Positions 43,153 through 53,340 are shown, numbered from the stretch's first letter. The stretch: DNA of 64,000 bases from DASUPK01 sp963774305 (GCA_963774305.1 CAVZEM010000008.1:206689-270688); one strand, 5' to 3'. The notes: a model not told the origin generated them from the letters alone. Translations and numbers: made by a program.

Positions 43153-44067
43153 CTAGATCGCGCCGGAGAAGGCGTCGCAGGACTCCAGCTTCCCGGAGTC
43201 GAAGCCTGTCTGGAGCCAGTGCGCGCGCTGCTCTGAGGTGCCGTGGGTGAAGGTCTCGGGGTCGATCCGGCCATTCGCCTGCTGCTGGATCCGGTCGTCG
43301 CCGACCGCCGCGGCGGCGTTCAGCCCCTCCTGAAGGTCGCCGTTCTCCAGGATCCCGCGGTCGTAGGTCGAGCGGCCCCAAACTCCGGCGAAGCAGTCCG
43401 CCTGCAGCTCGAGGCGGACCGAGAGATCGTTGGCCTGGTCGGGGTTCTGCTGGCTCTCCTCACGGACCTTCCCCTCGATCCCGAGCTGCTGCTGGATGTG
43501 ATGGCCGATCTCGTGGGCGAGGACGTACGCCTGGGCGAAGTCGCCGGGGGCCTTGAAGCGCCGGTTGAGCTCGTCGAAGAACCCGAGGTCGATGTAGACC
43601 TTCTGGTCGAGCGGGCAGTAGAACGGACCGGTATCCGAGCTGGCCAGCCCGCAACCCGAATTCACCTGGTTGCGGAAGAGAACCAGCTTGGCTCGTTGAT
43701 ACGGCTTGCCGGCCGCCTGGAACTCCTGTTTCCAGAAGCCCTGCGCGTCGTCGAGCACGAAGGAGACGAACTGGACCTCCTTGTCCTCGTTCGGGCTCTG
43801 CGGCACCGAGCCCTGGCCGGTTCCGGTCTGTGGGACCTGGGGAAAGGCGCTGCTCGGTCCCGGTACATCGAATCCTCCCCCGCCTCCTCCCTTGATGACG
43901 AGGAAGTAGAGAACGATGGCGATGATGACACCGACGACTCCGCCGCCGCCCATACGTCCCATCGGAATCGGGAGTCCGCCACCGCCGCCAAGACCTCCGC
44001 CCAGGCCTCCCCCCTGGCTCCGCCGGTCCTCAACGTCGCCGCTGGTCTTGCCCGGCTTCCACTTCAC
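43153..44067 (-). CDS. ypfJ: YpfJ-family neutral zinc metallopeptidase
   Basis: A 304-residue protein: a Gly-rich N-terminus, a membrane segment (VVGVIIAIVLYFLVI, residues 44-58) and an external domain with QAYVLAHEIGHHIQQQLGIE (HEIGH zinc motif) and LELQADCFAGVWGRS (third ligand region). QKVYIDLGFFDEL and GTSEQRAHWLQTGFDSG are family signatures. GTG start at 44067. Peptidase activity is predicted; the biological target is unknown. The end converges with the flavoprotein at 43139. Confidence 0.9.
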   Translation of the reverse strand: MKWKPGKTSGDVEDRRSQGGGLGGGLGGGGGLPIPMGRMGGGGVVGVIIAIVLYFLVIKGGGGGGFDVPGPSSAFPQVPQTGTGQGSVPQSPNEDKEVQFVSFVLDDAQGFWKQEFQAAGKPYQRAKLVLFRNQVNSGCGLASSDTGPFYCPLDQKVYIDLGFFDELNRRFKAPGDFAQAYVLAHEIGHHIQQQLGIEGKVREESQQNPDQANDLSVRLELQADCFAGVWGRSTYDRGILENGDLQEGLNAAAAVGDDRIQQQANGRIDPETFTHGTSEQRAHWLQTGFDSGKLESCDAFSGAI

Positions 44068-44094
44068 CGGGCGGACTCTATCCCCGCGCCGGGT

Positions 44095-45111
44095 CTACTC
44101 GTTCGAGGGGGTGTAGCTCTCGAGGGTGCTGCGCTGCGAGAGCACGTAGAGCAGGATCAGCGCCGGGACGCAGGTGACCGCCGCGATCAGGAAGACAATG
44201 ACGACCTCGGTGAGAGTGGCGGACGCCCCCGCGGCGTCGGAGATCTTCAGCGAGGTCGGAAGCATGTACGGGAACGCCGCGGCGAAGTAGCCCCAGATCA
44301 TGGTGACGCCCGCCCCGACCGCCGCCACGCGCAGGCCTCGGTTACGTCCGGTCACGAGCAGCCCGAGCGCCGCAAGCCCGCATACCCCCGACAGCACCAC
44401 GAGCGCGATGCCGGGCCATGAGGTGAGCCCGTCGTAGATGAATCGGGCGTCCTGACGGAGGGCGATGACGCCGACGACGGCCGCGATGCCGGCGACCACG
44501 GCCGCCACGAGGGCCCGCCGCGCGAAGTAGTCGCGGAGATCCTGATCGCCCGCCGCTCCGGAGTCCCGGACGAGGAAGATCGCTGCCGTGTAGGCGGCGA
44601 CGACGACGAACAGCACCCCGGTGACCAGCGGGAGGAACCCCGTCCAGCTTCCGGTGGGATCGCCGTCGCCCGCCGCCGGCACTTCACCGGAGGCGATCGC
44701 GCCGACGACCGTCCCCATGAAGAACGGCGTGAGCAGGGAGGCGAACCCGAAGACCCGGGTCGCGGGCCTCTGGACCGGCCCGGGCAGGGCGTGCCTGAAC
44801 GCGAACCCCGATCCGCGCAGGACGATCCCGAGGGCGGCGATCGCCAACGGGATGTAGACGGTCGTCATGATCGCCGAGAAGGCCGTCGGGAAGGCGGTCC
44901 AGAGCACGACGAGGACGAAGATCAGCCAGACGTGGTTCGCCTCCCAGACCGGGCCGATCGAGCGATCGATCTGCGCGCGCACGCGGTCAGCCCGCTCGCC
45001 GCTGCCGGCGAGGAGGTCCCAGACGCCGGCGCCGAAGTCAGCGCCGCCGAAGATCGCGTAGAGCGTGACGCCGACCCAGAGGATCACGGCGCAGAGGTCT
45101 GCGGTGCTCAC
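44095..45111 (-). CDS. cydB: Cytochrome bd oxidase subunit II
   Basis: A 338-residue membrane protein of about eight helices: ILWVGVTLYAIFGGADFGAG, WEANHVWLIFVLVVLWTAFP and AFSAIMTTVYIPLAIAALGI are CydB/CioB signatures. Subunit II partners CydA in the quinol oxidase that reduces O2 to water with very high affinity. GTG at 45111 overlaps the cydA stop (GTGA). Cytochrome bd fits low-oxygen respiration, in line with the stress island. Confidence 0.95.
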   Translation of the reverse strand: MSTADLCAVILWVGVTLYAIFGGADFGAGVWDLLAGSGERADRVRAQIDRSIGPVWEANHVWLIFVLVVLWTAFPTAFSAIMTTVYIPLAIAALGIVLRGSGFAFRHALPGPVQRPATRVFGFASLLTPFFMGTVVGAIASGEVPAAGDGDPTGSWTGFLPLVTGVLFVVVAAYTAAIFLVRDSGAAGDQDLRDYFARRALVAAVVAGIAAVVGVIALRQDARFIYDGLTSWPGIALVVLSGVCGLAALGLLVTGRNRGLRVAAVGAGVTMIWGYFAAAFPYMLPTSLKISDAAGASATLTEVVIVFLIAAVTCVPALILLYVLSQRSTLESYTPSNE

Positions 45112-46505
45112 GCCGACGCCTCCGGGGCAGGCGGGGTGGGCGGCGGGCTGTACGGGAACTCACCCGGTTCGGGCTCGCCCTTGCTCCACCGCTTGGACAG
45201 GCCGCGGAGGACCACCACCGCGATAGTGCCGAGGGCGATGTAGACGGCCATCGTCACCCCGAACACCCACCAGATTCCCTGGGCGGGGGTGACGGCCTGG
45301 GAGGTCCGCATGAACCCCTGGACGATCCAGGGCTGGCGACCGACCTCGGTCACGATCCAGCCGCACTCCAGGGCCAGCACCGTGGCGACGCCGGAGACGG
45401 CGACGGCGCGCATGAACCACTTCGTCTCGGGCAGGTCGCGCTTGCGCCACCAGTTGATCGCGAACCAGACCGCCAGCAGGAAGAGCAGCGTCGCGATCCC
45501 CACCATCGTGTCGAAGGAGAGGTGCAGCATCGTCAGCGCAGGCGGCTGGTCGTTCTGGGGGATCTGGTTGAGGCCGGTGACGTCGGTGTTCTTGCTGAAC
45601 CCGACCAGGTATGAGTCGAGCCCGGGAATGCCGATCCCGCCCTTCACCTGTCCGTCGACGCAGCGGCCCCCCAGGTACTCGGTCTGGTCGGGCCCGCCCT
45701 TGTAGATGCACTCCATGCCGGCGAACTTGGCCGGCTGGTCGTCGGCGATTGCGCGCGCGGCGGTGTCGCCGACGAGCAGCTGGAAGGGCGTGGCGATCGC
45801 CGCCACGGTCAGGGGGATGATCACGCCGAGGCGGTGGTAGCGGTCGCGCTTGCCGCGCAGCATCCCGACGGCGTACACGGAGGCGATCAGGAAGCCGGCG
45901 ACCATGTACGCGGCCAACAGCATGTGCAAGAACTCGTAGCCCGCCGCCGAGTTGGTGAGGACCTCCAACGGCTTCACGTTGGTCACGTTTCCGCTGCTGT
46001 CGAGGGTGAAGCCCTGCGGCTGGTTCATCCAGGAGTTCGCCGCGACCACCGAGAATGCGCCGCCCACTCCGGAGACCACGATCGGCACGGCGGCCCACAT
46101 GTGAGCCTTCGGCGAGAGCCGGTCCCAGCCATAGATGTAGATCGCGATGAAGATCGCCTCGAGGAAGAAGAAGATCCCCTCGATCGCGAAGGCGACCCCA
46201 AAGGCGTCGCCGAAGCGGTCCATGAACCTGGGCCAGAGCAGCCCGAACTCGAAGGTGAGGACGGTGCCGCTGACCGCACCGACCGCGAACATGACCGCGA
46301 CCGCTTTCGACCAGTTACGCGCGAGGCGCAACGCCGCCTCGTCGTTCTTCTTGCGGCCGCGGTACTCGGCGATCAGCATCATCGCCGGGAAGGCCACGCC
46401 GAAGCAGGCGAGCACGATGTGGAAGCCGAGGGTGAAGCCCATCTGGCTCCTGGCCGCCAGCAGGTTCGAGGAGGAGTCAGCGAGGAGCAGCACCGGGTTG
46501 ACCAT
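45108..46505 (-). CDS. cydA: Cytochrome bd oxidase subunit I
   Basis: A 465-residue subunit with about nine helices. N-terminal QMGFTLGFHIVLACFGVAFP carries His29, the haem b595/d ligand position; WDRLSPKAHMWAAVPIVVSG and YEFLHMLLAAYMVAGFLIAS follow, and GWIVTEVGRQPWIVQGFMRT contains the conserved GRQPW element. The Q-loop region is short, as in cyanide-insensitive (CioA) types, so the quinol site is of the short-loop kind. CydA holds haems b558, b595 and d and oxidises quinol. Precedes and overlaps cydB. Confidence 0.96.
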   Translation of the reverse strand: MVNPVLLLADSSSNLLAARSQMGFTLGFHIVLACFGVAFPAMMLIAEYRGRKKNDEAALRLARNWSKAVAVMFAVGAVSGTVLTFEFGLLWPRFMDRFGDAFGVAFAIEGIFFFLEAIFIAIYIYGWDRLSPKAHMWAAVPIVVSGVGGAFSVVAANSWMNQPQGFTLDSSGNVTNVKPLEVLTNSAAGYEFLHMLLAAYMVAGFLIASVYAVGMLRGKRDRYHRLGVIIPLTVAAIATPFQLLVGDTAARAIADDQPAKFAGMECIYKGGPDQTEYLGGRCVDGQVKGGIGIPGLDSYLVGFSKNTDVTGLNQIPQNDQPPALTMLHLSFDTMVGIATLLFLLAVWFAINWWRKRDLPETKWFMRAVAVSGVATVLALECGWIVTEVGRQPWIVQGFMRTSQAVTPAQGIWWVFGVTMAVYIALGTIAVVVLRGLSKRWSKGEPEPGEFPYSPPPTPPAPEASA

Positions 46506-46590
46506 CAGCTGGAACCCCCGGGGGCACGAGACTGCGAGCCGGATGTCGCGACGCCAGCGATCGCGCGGAGCTTATGCCTTCGGGAGGTCA

Positions 46591-47529
46591 TCAGAGGATC
46601 GCGATCGGATTGAGGGGCGAACCGGTGCCTCCCGCGATCCGCAGGGGAGCACCGACGAAGAGGAACTCCCAGCGCTCGGACCGCTCGCACGCCGCCACCA
46701 AGTCGCCGAAGTACAGGTAATCCAGAAGGTGGATTCCCATCGCGTTCAGGGCCAGCGCATGGATCGGGAAGTCGACGCCCTCGGTGGTGCTCGGCGCCGT
46801 ATCGCTGTTGCCATCCGACCCCAGGGCGGCCACGTCGCGCTCGGCGAGGAAGTGGGCGCAGCTCGGATGAAGCCCGGCCTTGGATTTGGCCGTCTCCCAG
46901 GGCCCGAGCTCTTCCAGGCGGCGGGCATGACCCGTCCTGACCAGGAGGACGTCGCCCGGCCCGACCGAGACGTTCTGTGACCGCTCGGCCTCCACGAGGT
47001 CATCGGGAAAGACGTGCTCGCCGGGCTCGAGCCATTTCACCCCTCGGACGCGAGGCATGTCCAGGAGCACACCCCGCCCCACGAGGCCGTCCTTCAGGAC
47101 GTCGATCGTCTCCACGCTCGCTCCGTCGGCCGTGACCGAGTCGCTGGGCCGGCCGTTGTACAGGGCGCCCTGCCAGGCGACGTGGCAGAGTGCGTCGATG
47201 TGGCTGTGGGAATCGTTGTGGTAGTCGACCCCGACGTAGTCCTTCATGAACCGCAGGGTCCCCGAACCGATGTCCTGGTCGCCCAGCATCGTCATACGGT
47301 GGTCGGCGGGCTCCGGGTTGTCGGGCTCGGATTCGGTGTTCAGGGGGCGGCTGAGCGTGACCGTCTCCCCGCTCCTGACCAGGCCGGCGGCAGCCGCAAT
47401 CCGGTCGGCGGTCAGCAGGTTCAGGGCGCCCCGCTCGTCCTCCACTCCCCAGCGTCCCCAGTTGGAGACGCTCTCGAACAGCTCACGGAACTCCGCAGCC
47501 GACATCTCCGCTTTCGGCCGCTCGGCCAT
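46591..47529 (-). CDS. Cyclase family protein (kynurenine formamidase-like)
   Basis: A 312-residue metal-dependent hydrolase. The signature DYHNDSHSHIDALCHVAWQG matches the HxxTHxDxPxH-like metal site of the cyclase/kynurenine formamidase family (PF04199). VRTGHARRLEELGP and FPIHALALNAMGIHLLDYL support it. These enzymes hydrolyse N-formylkynurenine, isatin or similar amides/lactones; in this carbohydrate-oxidation run a lactone substrate is possible but unproven. ATG at 47529 overlaps the epimerase stop by one base. A longer frame upstream is antisense to galM and is not used. Confidence 0.85.
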   Translation of the reverse strand: MAERPKAEMSAAEFRELFESVSNWGRWGVEDERGALNLLTADRIAAAAGLVRSGETVTLSRPLNTESEPDNPEPADHRMTMLGDQDIGSGTLRFMKDYVGVDYHNDSHSHIDALCHVAWQGALYNGRPSDSVTADGASVETIDVLKDGLVGRGVLLDMPRVRGVKWLEPGEHVFPDDLVEAERSQNVSVGPGDVLLVRTGHARRLEELGPWETAKSKAGLHPSCAHFLAERDVAALGSDGNSDTAPSTTEGVDFPIHALALNAMGIHLLDYLYFGDLVAACERSERWEFLFVGAPLRIAGGTGSPLNPIAIL

Positions 47530-48470
47530 CAGCCCGACACCGTGATCGAGAACTCGGCACGGAAGCTCTCGCCGGGCGAGACGAATGGAAGCTCCGACCC
47601 TCCGACGAGCAGCGCGTCGGTCGGCGCCGTCATCGGCTCGAGGGCGACCACGTCGTCGTCTGCCGGGGCGTATATCTGCGTATAGGGGTACCCCGAGAGC
47701 AGGGCCACCTCGATTCGCCGGTGGCCGCCCGCCAGCACCAGGGGGGCCGAGTCGTCGGGGGCGACAAACTCGTCGTCGAAGGTGCGCGAGCCGAGGGGAC
47801 CGCCCTCGACCCGGACGGGCTCCCGCCTTCCGGTCGGGAGCTCGTCGGCATCGAGGACGAGGCGCTCGCTGACCGGTATCTCGATCCGCCAGGCCGCTCT
47901 CTCGACGTCGGGCAGGTGAAAGTAGGGGTGGTAGCCGAAGGAGATCGGGACCTCGGCATCGCCCGACGGCTCCACTGTGGTCGCAATGGTGAGCGCTGTT
48001 CCCTTCAGAGTCGCCTCGATGCTCAGCTCGTGAGGAAACGGGAAGGCCGCAATCAGATCGGGCTGGGCGCCGAAGTCGAACCGGGCCGCGAGGACGCCGC
48101 CGTTGCCGCTGGATTCGTGACGCTCGACCCGCCACCCCTTGGCGGCCGCGAGCAGTCCGTGGATCGGCAGGCCGTGCGGGTCGACACTCGGCGGCGGCGC
48201 CGCCTTGTCGAGGTCGACCTCCATGCCCGCGACCTCGAAGCGTCGCTCGGCGAGACGGTTCGCCCATGGATGGAGAAGCGGGATCCCCATGGTCGAGCGT
48301 TCGGCCACGTAGCGGGTGAGCCCGCCCCTCTGGCCCAGCAGTTCAGCGCCGCGATGACGCAGCGAGCAGCCGACCATGCCCGCATTGGGGACGAACGCGG
48401 CCTCGATCTCGCCGTCGCCCGACGACAGGGTCAGAGCCTCGAACCCGTCGATTCGGCGGGAGCCGATCAT
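47529..48470 (-). CDS. galM: Aldose 1-epimerase (mutarotase)
   Basis: A 313-residue galactose-mutarotase-like protein interconverting alpha and beta anomers of aldoses. LSSGDGEIEAAFVPNAGMVG, GIPLLHPWANRL, DPHGLPIHGLL (first His), ISFGYHPYFHLPD (second His, catalytic acid region) and FDDEFVAPDD, then a Glu-rich VALEPMTAPTDAL end (catalytic Glu position) are the family motifs. Sits in a coupled run with the GMC oxidoreductase, GH15 and zwf, and overlaps the NDH-2 stop (ATGA). The likely substrate is glucose. Confidence 0.9.
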   Translation of the reverse strand: MIGSRRIDGFEALTLSSGDGEIEAAFVPNAGMVGCSLRHRGAELLGQRGGLTRYVAERSTMGIPLLHPWANRLAERRFEVAGMEVDLDKAAPPPSVDPHGLPIHGLLAAAKGWRVERHESSGNGGVLAARFDFGAQPDLIAAFPFPHELSIEATLKGTALTIATTVEPSGDAEVPISFGYHPYFHLPDVERAAWRIEIPVSERLVLDADELPTGRREPVRVEGGPLGSRTFDDEFVAPDDSAPLVLAGGHRRIEVALLSGYPYTQIYAPADDDVVALEPMTAPTDALLVGGSELPFVSPGESFRAEFSITVSG

Positions 48471-49840
48471 TCGGGCGTTTCGCCCTCGGGCTTCTTTGGC
48501 TCGTCACCCGAAGTCAGCGACAGGAGGAAGGGGCGACCCCCGGCTTCGTCGATCGCGACCCGCCCGATGATCTGCTGCATGGTGATCGTTCGCTGGGGCC
48601 GGCTGTTGCCGATGAAGGTGAACGCCCACCTCGGCAGGGTCGCGAGACGGTTCTTGAAGCCGGTCATGAAGGCGAGGTGGACGAAGAGCCAGACCAGCCA
48701 TCCCAGGAACCCCGAGAGGCGAATCCCCTTGAAGCTGACGACCGCGCTGAAGCGGGAGATCGTCGCCATGCTGCCGAGATCCCGGTAATGGAATGGCTTT
48801 GCCTCCCTTCCCCCCAGCCGGCGCCTGATCGTTCTGGAGGCGTGTATGCCCTGCTGCATCGCCACCTCCGCGACGCCCGGCAGATCGTCCATGGCCATCA
48901 TGTCCCCGATCGCGAACACCTCGGGATGCCCCGGGATGCTGCAGTCGGGCAGCACCTCGATTCGGCCGGCGCGATCGCACTCCGCGCCTGAACCGTCGGC
49001 CAGCATCCGCGCGAGCGGGGACGCCTGTACCCCGGCTGCCCATACCTTCGTCCCCGCCTCGATGCGCCGCTCCTCTCCGCCCGACTTCACGACGACCCCG
49101 GTGCGGTCAACGTCGGTGACGATGCTGTCCGTGTGGATCTCGATTCCCAGATGCTCAAGGCCCTTCGCCGCCTTTGAGGAGAGGCGATCTCCGAAGCCCG
49201 CGAGCACCTCCTTTCCTCCGTCGAAGATCAGCACCCGGGCTGTGCTCGAGTCGATCTCCCGGAAGTCGTCCTTGAGCACCCGCCTCGACAGCTCGGCGAT
49301 CTGTCCCGCGATCTCCACTCCGGTCGGGCCGCCCCCGACCACGACGAAGGTGAGCCAGCCCCGGCGTTTCTGGGGATCCCGCTCCAGCTCGGCCATCTCG
49401 AAAGCCCCGAGGATCCTTCCCCTCAGCTCGAGCGCGTCGTTGATCGTCTTCATCCCGGGGGCCCAGCGCGAGAACTCATCGCGCCCGAAATAGGACTGGC
49501 CCGCGCCCGCCGCCACGATCAGGCTGTCGTAGGGAATCTCGAAGAATGTCCCGTCGGGGCGCATCACCGTCAGCACCCGGCTCTCCAGGTCGAAGCCGCT
49601 GGCCTCGGCGAGCTCGACCTTGATGTTCTGGTGGCGATGAAGAACTCCCCGCAGCGGGGGAGCAATCTCGCCCTCAGAGAGGATCCCGGTCGCGACCTGG
49701 TAGAGCAGGGGCTGGAAGAGGTGATGGTTGACGCGGTCCACCAGGGTGATCTGGACCGGCGCTCGGCGCAGGGCGCGTGCCGCGAACAGGCCGCCGAACC
49801 CTCCCCCCACGATCACGACTCGATGGGGATCGGAGGTCAC
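48467..49840 (-). CDS. ndh: Type II NADH:quinone oxidoreductase (NDH-2)
   Basis: A 457-residue single-subunit NADH dehydrogenase. FAD motif VVIVGGGFGGLFAARALRRA; quinone/flavin segment HHLFQPLLYQVATGILSEGE; NADH motif TFVVVGGGPTGVEIAGQIAE; second FAD motif VFAIGDMMAMDDLPGVAEVA with MQQGIHAS; and a C-terminal amphipathic/membrane helix FLGWLVWLFVHLAFMTGFKN. It passes electrons from NADH to quinone without pumping, feeding CydAB. Starts 25 bases after the GMC gene and overlaps galM. Confidence 0.94.
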   Translation of the reverse strand: MTSDPHRVVIVGGGFGGLFAARALRRAPVQITLVDRVNHHLFQPLLYQVATGILSEGEIAPPLRGVLHRHQNIKVELAEASGFDLESRVLTVMRPDGTFFEIPYDSLIVAAGAGQSYFGRDEFSRWAPGMKTINDALELRGRILGAFEMAELERDPQKRRGWLTFVVVGGGPTGVEIAGQIAELSRRVLKDDFREIDSSTARVLIFDGGKEVLAGFGDRLSSKAAKGLEHLGIEIHTDSIVTDVDRTGVVVKSGGEERRIEAGTKVWAAGVQASPLARMLADGSGAECDRAGRIEVLPDCSIPGHPEVFAIGDMMAMDDLPGVAEVAMQQGIHASRTIRRRLGGREAKPFHYRDLGSMATISRFSAVVSFKGIRLSGFLGWLVWLFVHLAFMTGFKNRLATLPRWAFTFIGNSRPQRTITMQQIIGRVAIDEAGGRPFLLSLTSGDEPKKPEGETPE

Positions 49841-49865
49841 TGTCTATCGGTCGGGAGCGGCCGGC

Positions 49866-51420
49866 CTACGCGCCCAGGCGCTCCAGCAGGTGGTCGCCCA
49901 CCCGGATCGCGTTCGCCATCGCCGTCAGCGCCGGGTTGACGGCACCGATGCTCGGGAAGAAGCTCGTGTCCACCACGTAGAGGTTGTCGAGCTCGTGCGC
50001 CTTGCAGTTGGTGTCGAGCACAGAGTCGGCGGGGTCGGCGCCGAACCGGCAGGTCCCGGCCTGGTGGGCGACTCCCGCGACCGGGATCTCGTTCTTGAGG
50101 TAGGCGTGGTGCGGAAGCAGATGGCCCGAGTGCATACCGATGTCACCCAGCATTGATTTGAGCTTCTCGTAGAGCTCCGTCTTCGGTCCCTCGTTCGAGT
50201 ACGTGTAGCTCAGCTTCACGCGTCCGTCGTCGGTCAGCGTGACCCGGTTCTCGGGCTTCGGGAGGTCCTCGGTGGAGAGCCAGAAGTCCACCGCGTGGGC
50301 GGCGATCCGTTCGAGCGACCAATCGGGCGCGGACTTGGTCATCCGCGGCTTCTCGCCCCGGAACATCGCGAGCCTGCGACTTGCCGACCATCTGGATGTT
50401 GCCGAGCGGGTGGTCGAACTCCTTGCCGGCGAGGTAGAAGTCGTTCAGGCCGAGCGTCTTCTGGAAGACCGTCGGGTTGGGCTCCTTCGACAGGGCGAGC
50501 ACGGCCTGGCTGTTGTGGAACATGTAGTTGCGGCCGACCTGGTCGGAGGAGTTGGCGAGCCCGTTCGGGTGCTTGTCGGTGGCCGAGGCGAGCAGCAGCC
50601 TCGCCGAGTTGGCGGCGCCGCAGGAAGCGACGACGATGTCCGCGCTGTGCGTCTCGGTCTCGCCGTCCCGCTCGACGACGACCTCGGTCACCGCGGTGCC
50701 TTCGGCGTTCGTCTTCAGCGACAGCGCCGTGGCATTGGTGAGAAGGGTGACGTTGTCGTGCTCGAGCGCCGGCCGCACGGCCATCACCTCGGCGTCGGAC
50801 TTGGCGTGGACCAGGCAGGGGAACCCGTCGCAGTCCTGGCAGCGAACGCAGCGGCTGAACGGCATGTTGCCCTCGTCGAGCAGGACGCCGCAGGGAGCAT
50901 GGAAGGGCTGATAGCCGACGGCCGCGAGATCGTCGGCCAGCTGCTGGATGCGGGGCTCGTGGGAGACGGCCGGGTGCGGATAGGGCGCGCTGGCCGGCGG
51001 CTCGGTCGGATCCTCGCCGCGCGCGCCGCGCACCTCGTAGAGCTGCTCGGCCCTCGTGTAGTACGGCTCCATCTCGTCGTAGGAGATCGGCCATGCCGGG
51101 GAGATCCCGTCGGCGTGAACGATCTCCCCGAAGTCCTCGGCCCGCAGCCGGTAGAGAGCGGCTCCGTACATCTTGGTGGCGCCGCCGACGAAGTAGTGGA
51201 CCTGGGGCGCGAACTGCTTGCCCTCGTCGTCGTCCCAGGAGTCGTCGGAGTTGTAGCGCCCGTCGACGAAGACATCCTGGGCGAGCCAGTTCTGCGGCTC
51301 CCGGGGAAGCCAATCGCCGCGCTCGAGCAGGAGGATCCTCTTGCCGGAGGGCGCCAGCTGATGGACGAGGGTCCCGCCGCCGGCGCCGCTGCCGATCACG
51401 ATCACGTCGTAGTCGCTCAG
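49866..51420 (-). CDS. GMC-family FAD sugar/alcohol oxidoreductase, frameshifted, CTG start likely
   Basis: N-terminal YDVIVIGSGAGGGTLVHQLA (FAD fold), a cysteine cluster RCVRCQDCDGFPC, then AGTCRFGADPADSVLDTN and VNPALTAMANAI, where His and Asn of the GMC active site lie. This subgroup includes membrane-linked glucose and other sugar dehydrogenases. The frame breaks in 50370-50380: removing one base joins GKSQ to LAMFRGEKPRMTKSAPD, about 517 residues. No ATG or GTG precedes the motif; CTG at 51420 overlaps the GH15 stop (CTGA) with AAGGAG nine bases before it. Coupled to GH15 and NDH-2. Substrate unproven, glucose likely. Confidence 0.82.
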
Positions 51421-53340
51421 TTCGTGTACTCCTTGAGGCGCTCCGCGAGGATGATCCGAGCGGCGGCCTCGATCAGGGCAAGGTGGGAGAAGGCCTGCGG
51501 AAAGTTTCCGAGGTGACGACCGGTGTCGGTGTCGTACTCCTCGGCGTAGAGCCCCAGCGGGGAGGCGACGCTGAGCAGCTTGTCCATCAGGTCCCGCGCT
51601 CGCTGCGCCTCGCCGATGATCGCCAGTGCCGAGACCAGCCAGAAGGAGCAGATCAGGAAGCTGCCCTCCTTGCCCGAGAGCCCGTCGTCGGTCTCCCCCG
51701 TCACGTACCGGAGCACGAAGCCGTTCTCGGTCAGGTCGTCCGCGATCGCCAGCACGCTCTTTCGCAACACCTCGTCGTCGCCGGGAAGGAAGCCGAAGAT
51801 CGCGGCCAGCAGGGTGGAGGCATCGAGCGCGTCCGTCTCGTAGTGCTGGCGCAGGACGCCGTCCCGGACGCCGTGCTCGAGGATGTCCTCGCGGACCTCC
51901 TCGGCGACGGCCTGCCACTTGGCTTGCAACTCTGCGTCGCCCGCTATCTCGCCCAGCTGCGAGGCGCGGTCCATTGCGACCCAGCACATCAGCTTGGAGG
52001 AGACGTAGTGCTGCGGCTTGCCGCGGGCCTCCCAGATACCCTGATCCGGCTTCTTCCAGACCGACGTGGCGCACTCCGCCTGGGCCTGCACGACCGGCCA
52101 GAGCCGGCGCGGCAGCCGCTGGCTGCGGCGGCTGTGCAGCAGGATCGAGTCCAGTGCCGCTCCGAAGACGTCGTTCTGGCGCTGGTCGAAGGCGCCGTTT
52201 CCGACCCTGACCGGATGCGCGCCCGCATACCCGGAGAGATCCTCCCGAAGCGACTCGGTCAGGTCGCGGTGCCCGTCGATCCCGTACATGATCTGCAGAG
52301 CCCCGTCGTCATTCGCCTCGAGGTCGCCCATGAACTGCATGAACTCGTTGGCTTCCCAGTCGAGGTTGAGGAAGTGGAGCGCCTGCAGGGTGAAGGTCGA
52401 GTCGCGGATCCAGGTGAAGCGGTAGTCCCAGTTGCGCTCGCCGCCCGGGGTCTCCGGAAGCGAGGTCGTCAGCGCTGCCACCGTGGCTCCGGTCGGCATG
52501 TAGGTCAGTCCCTTGATCGCGAGCGCCGAGCGCTGGATCGCCTCGCGGAAACGATGGTCGGGCATCCGTGCTCCGGCGAGCCAGCCGCGCCAGTAGCTCG
52601 TCGTCTCGCCCATGCGCGCATTGGCCTCATCGATGTCCTCGGGCGATGCCAGCTCCTCGGCCCAGGAGAGGCTGCAGAAGGCCTGCTCGCCCGCCTGCAG
52701 CGTGTGGCGGGCCCGCACGGTCTCGTCCTCGATGCCGAGGGGCATGCTGCTCCGCAGCCGGAGCGACACATCCCCGGATGTGGCGTCGGCGGTGTGGTGG
52801 TCGTCCCCCAGGGACCAGCTCGCGGGCTCTCGTCCGTAGTCGAAGTCCGGCTCGCAGCGCATCTCCATCTCGACCGAGCCCTCGAGACAGAGCACCACCC
52901 GAACCAGCAGGTGGTGGGCGTCCTCGTCGGCGGGGGCGCGGGTGTGCGGGGTGATCTTCGTCCTCGTGGGTCGTGGGGCCCAACGTGAGCGCTTCACGCA
53001 CCATCGCCCAGCCCGTCGGCGTATGCCAGGCGGTGTTGAGGATGTTGGTTCCCGGCTCGTAGATCCTGGTGGTCGGCACGTTGATCCCGAACGGGCCGAA
53101 CCTGAACGAGCCCGCTTGCCGGTCGAGCAGGGTGCCGAAGACGCTGGGAGAGTCGAAGCGAGGGACGCAGAGCCAATCGATCGCGCCATCCGGCGCGACC
53201 AGCGCACCGGTGTGGCAGTTCGAGAGAAAGGCGTAGTCCGCGATCGGCGGGAAGGGCGAGGGCGCGGCGGCACTTTGCTCCGCTGCCGGTTTGGGCGCGC
53301 TCTTCGCCTTGGTCGGCCTCTTCGGCTTGGCGGGGCTCAT
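51417..53340 (-). CDS. GH15-family glycosidase (glucoamylase/trehalase-like), frameshifted
   Basis: N-terminal PIADYAFLSNCHTGALVAPD GAIDWLCVPRFDSPSVFG is the hallmark of bacterial GH15 (glucoamylase or trehalase) proteins; the (alpha/alpha)6 barrel has NWDYRFTWIRDSTFTLQALH and GIWEARGKPQHYVSSKLMCW with the catalytic Glu, and EGSFLICSFWLVSALA with a second. The frame is broken at GGGG 52975-52978; deleting one base joins TLGP to RPTRTKITPH, about 640 residues. Releases glucose from trehalose or alpha-glucans in the cytoplasm; mycobacterial homologues are trehalases. ATG at 53340 overlaps the zwf stop (ATGA). Confidence 0.86.

Noticed and set aside
46591..48267. 558-codon protein with cyclase domain at its C-terminus
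   Set aside because: The first 246 codons are an out-of-frame copy of the galM region; the real start is ATG 47529 overlapping the galM stop.
50143..52074. Fusion of an extra N-terminal domain to the GMC oxidoreductase
   Set aside because: The upstream part is an out-of-frame reading of GH15; GMC begins near 51420.
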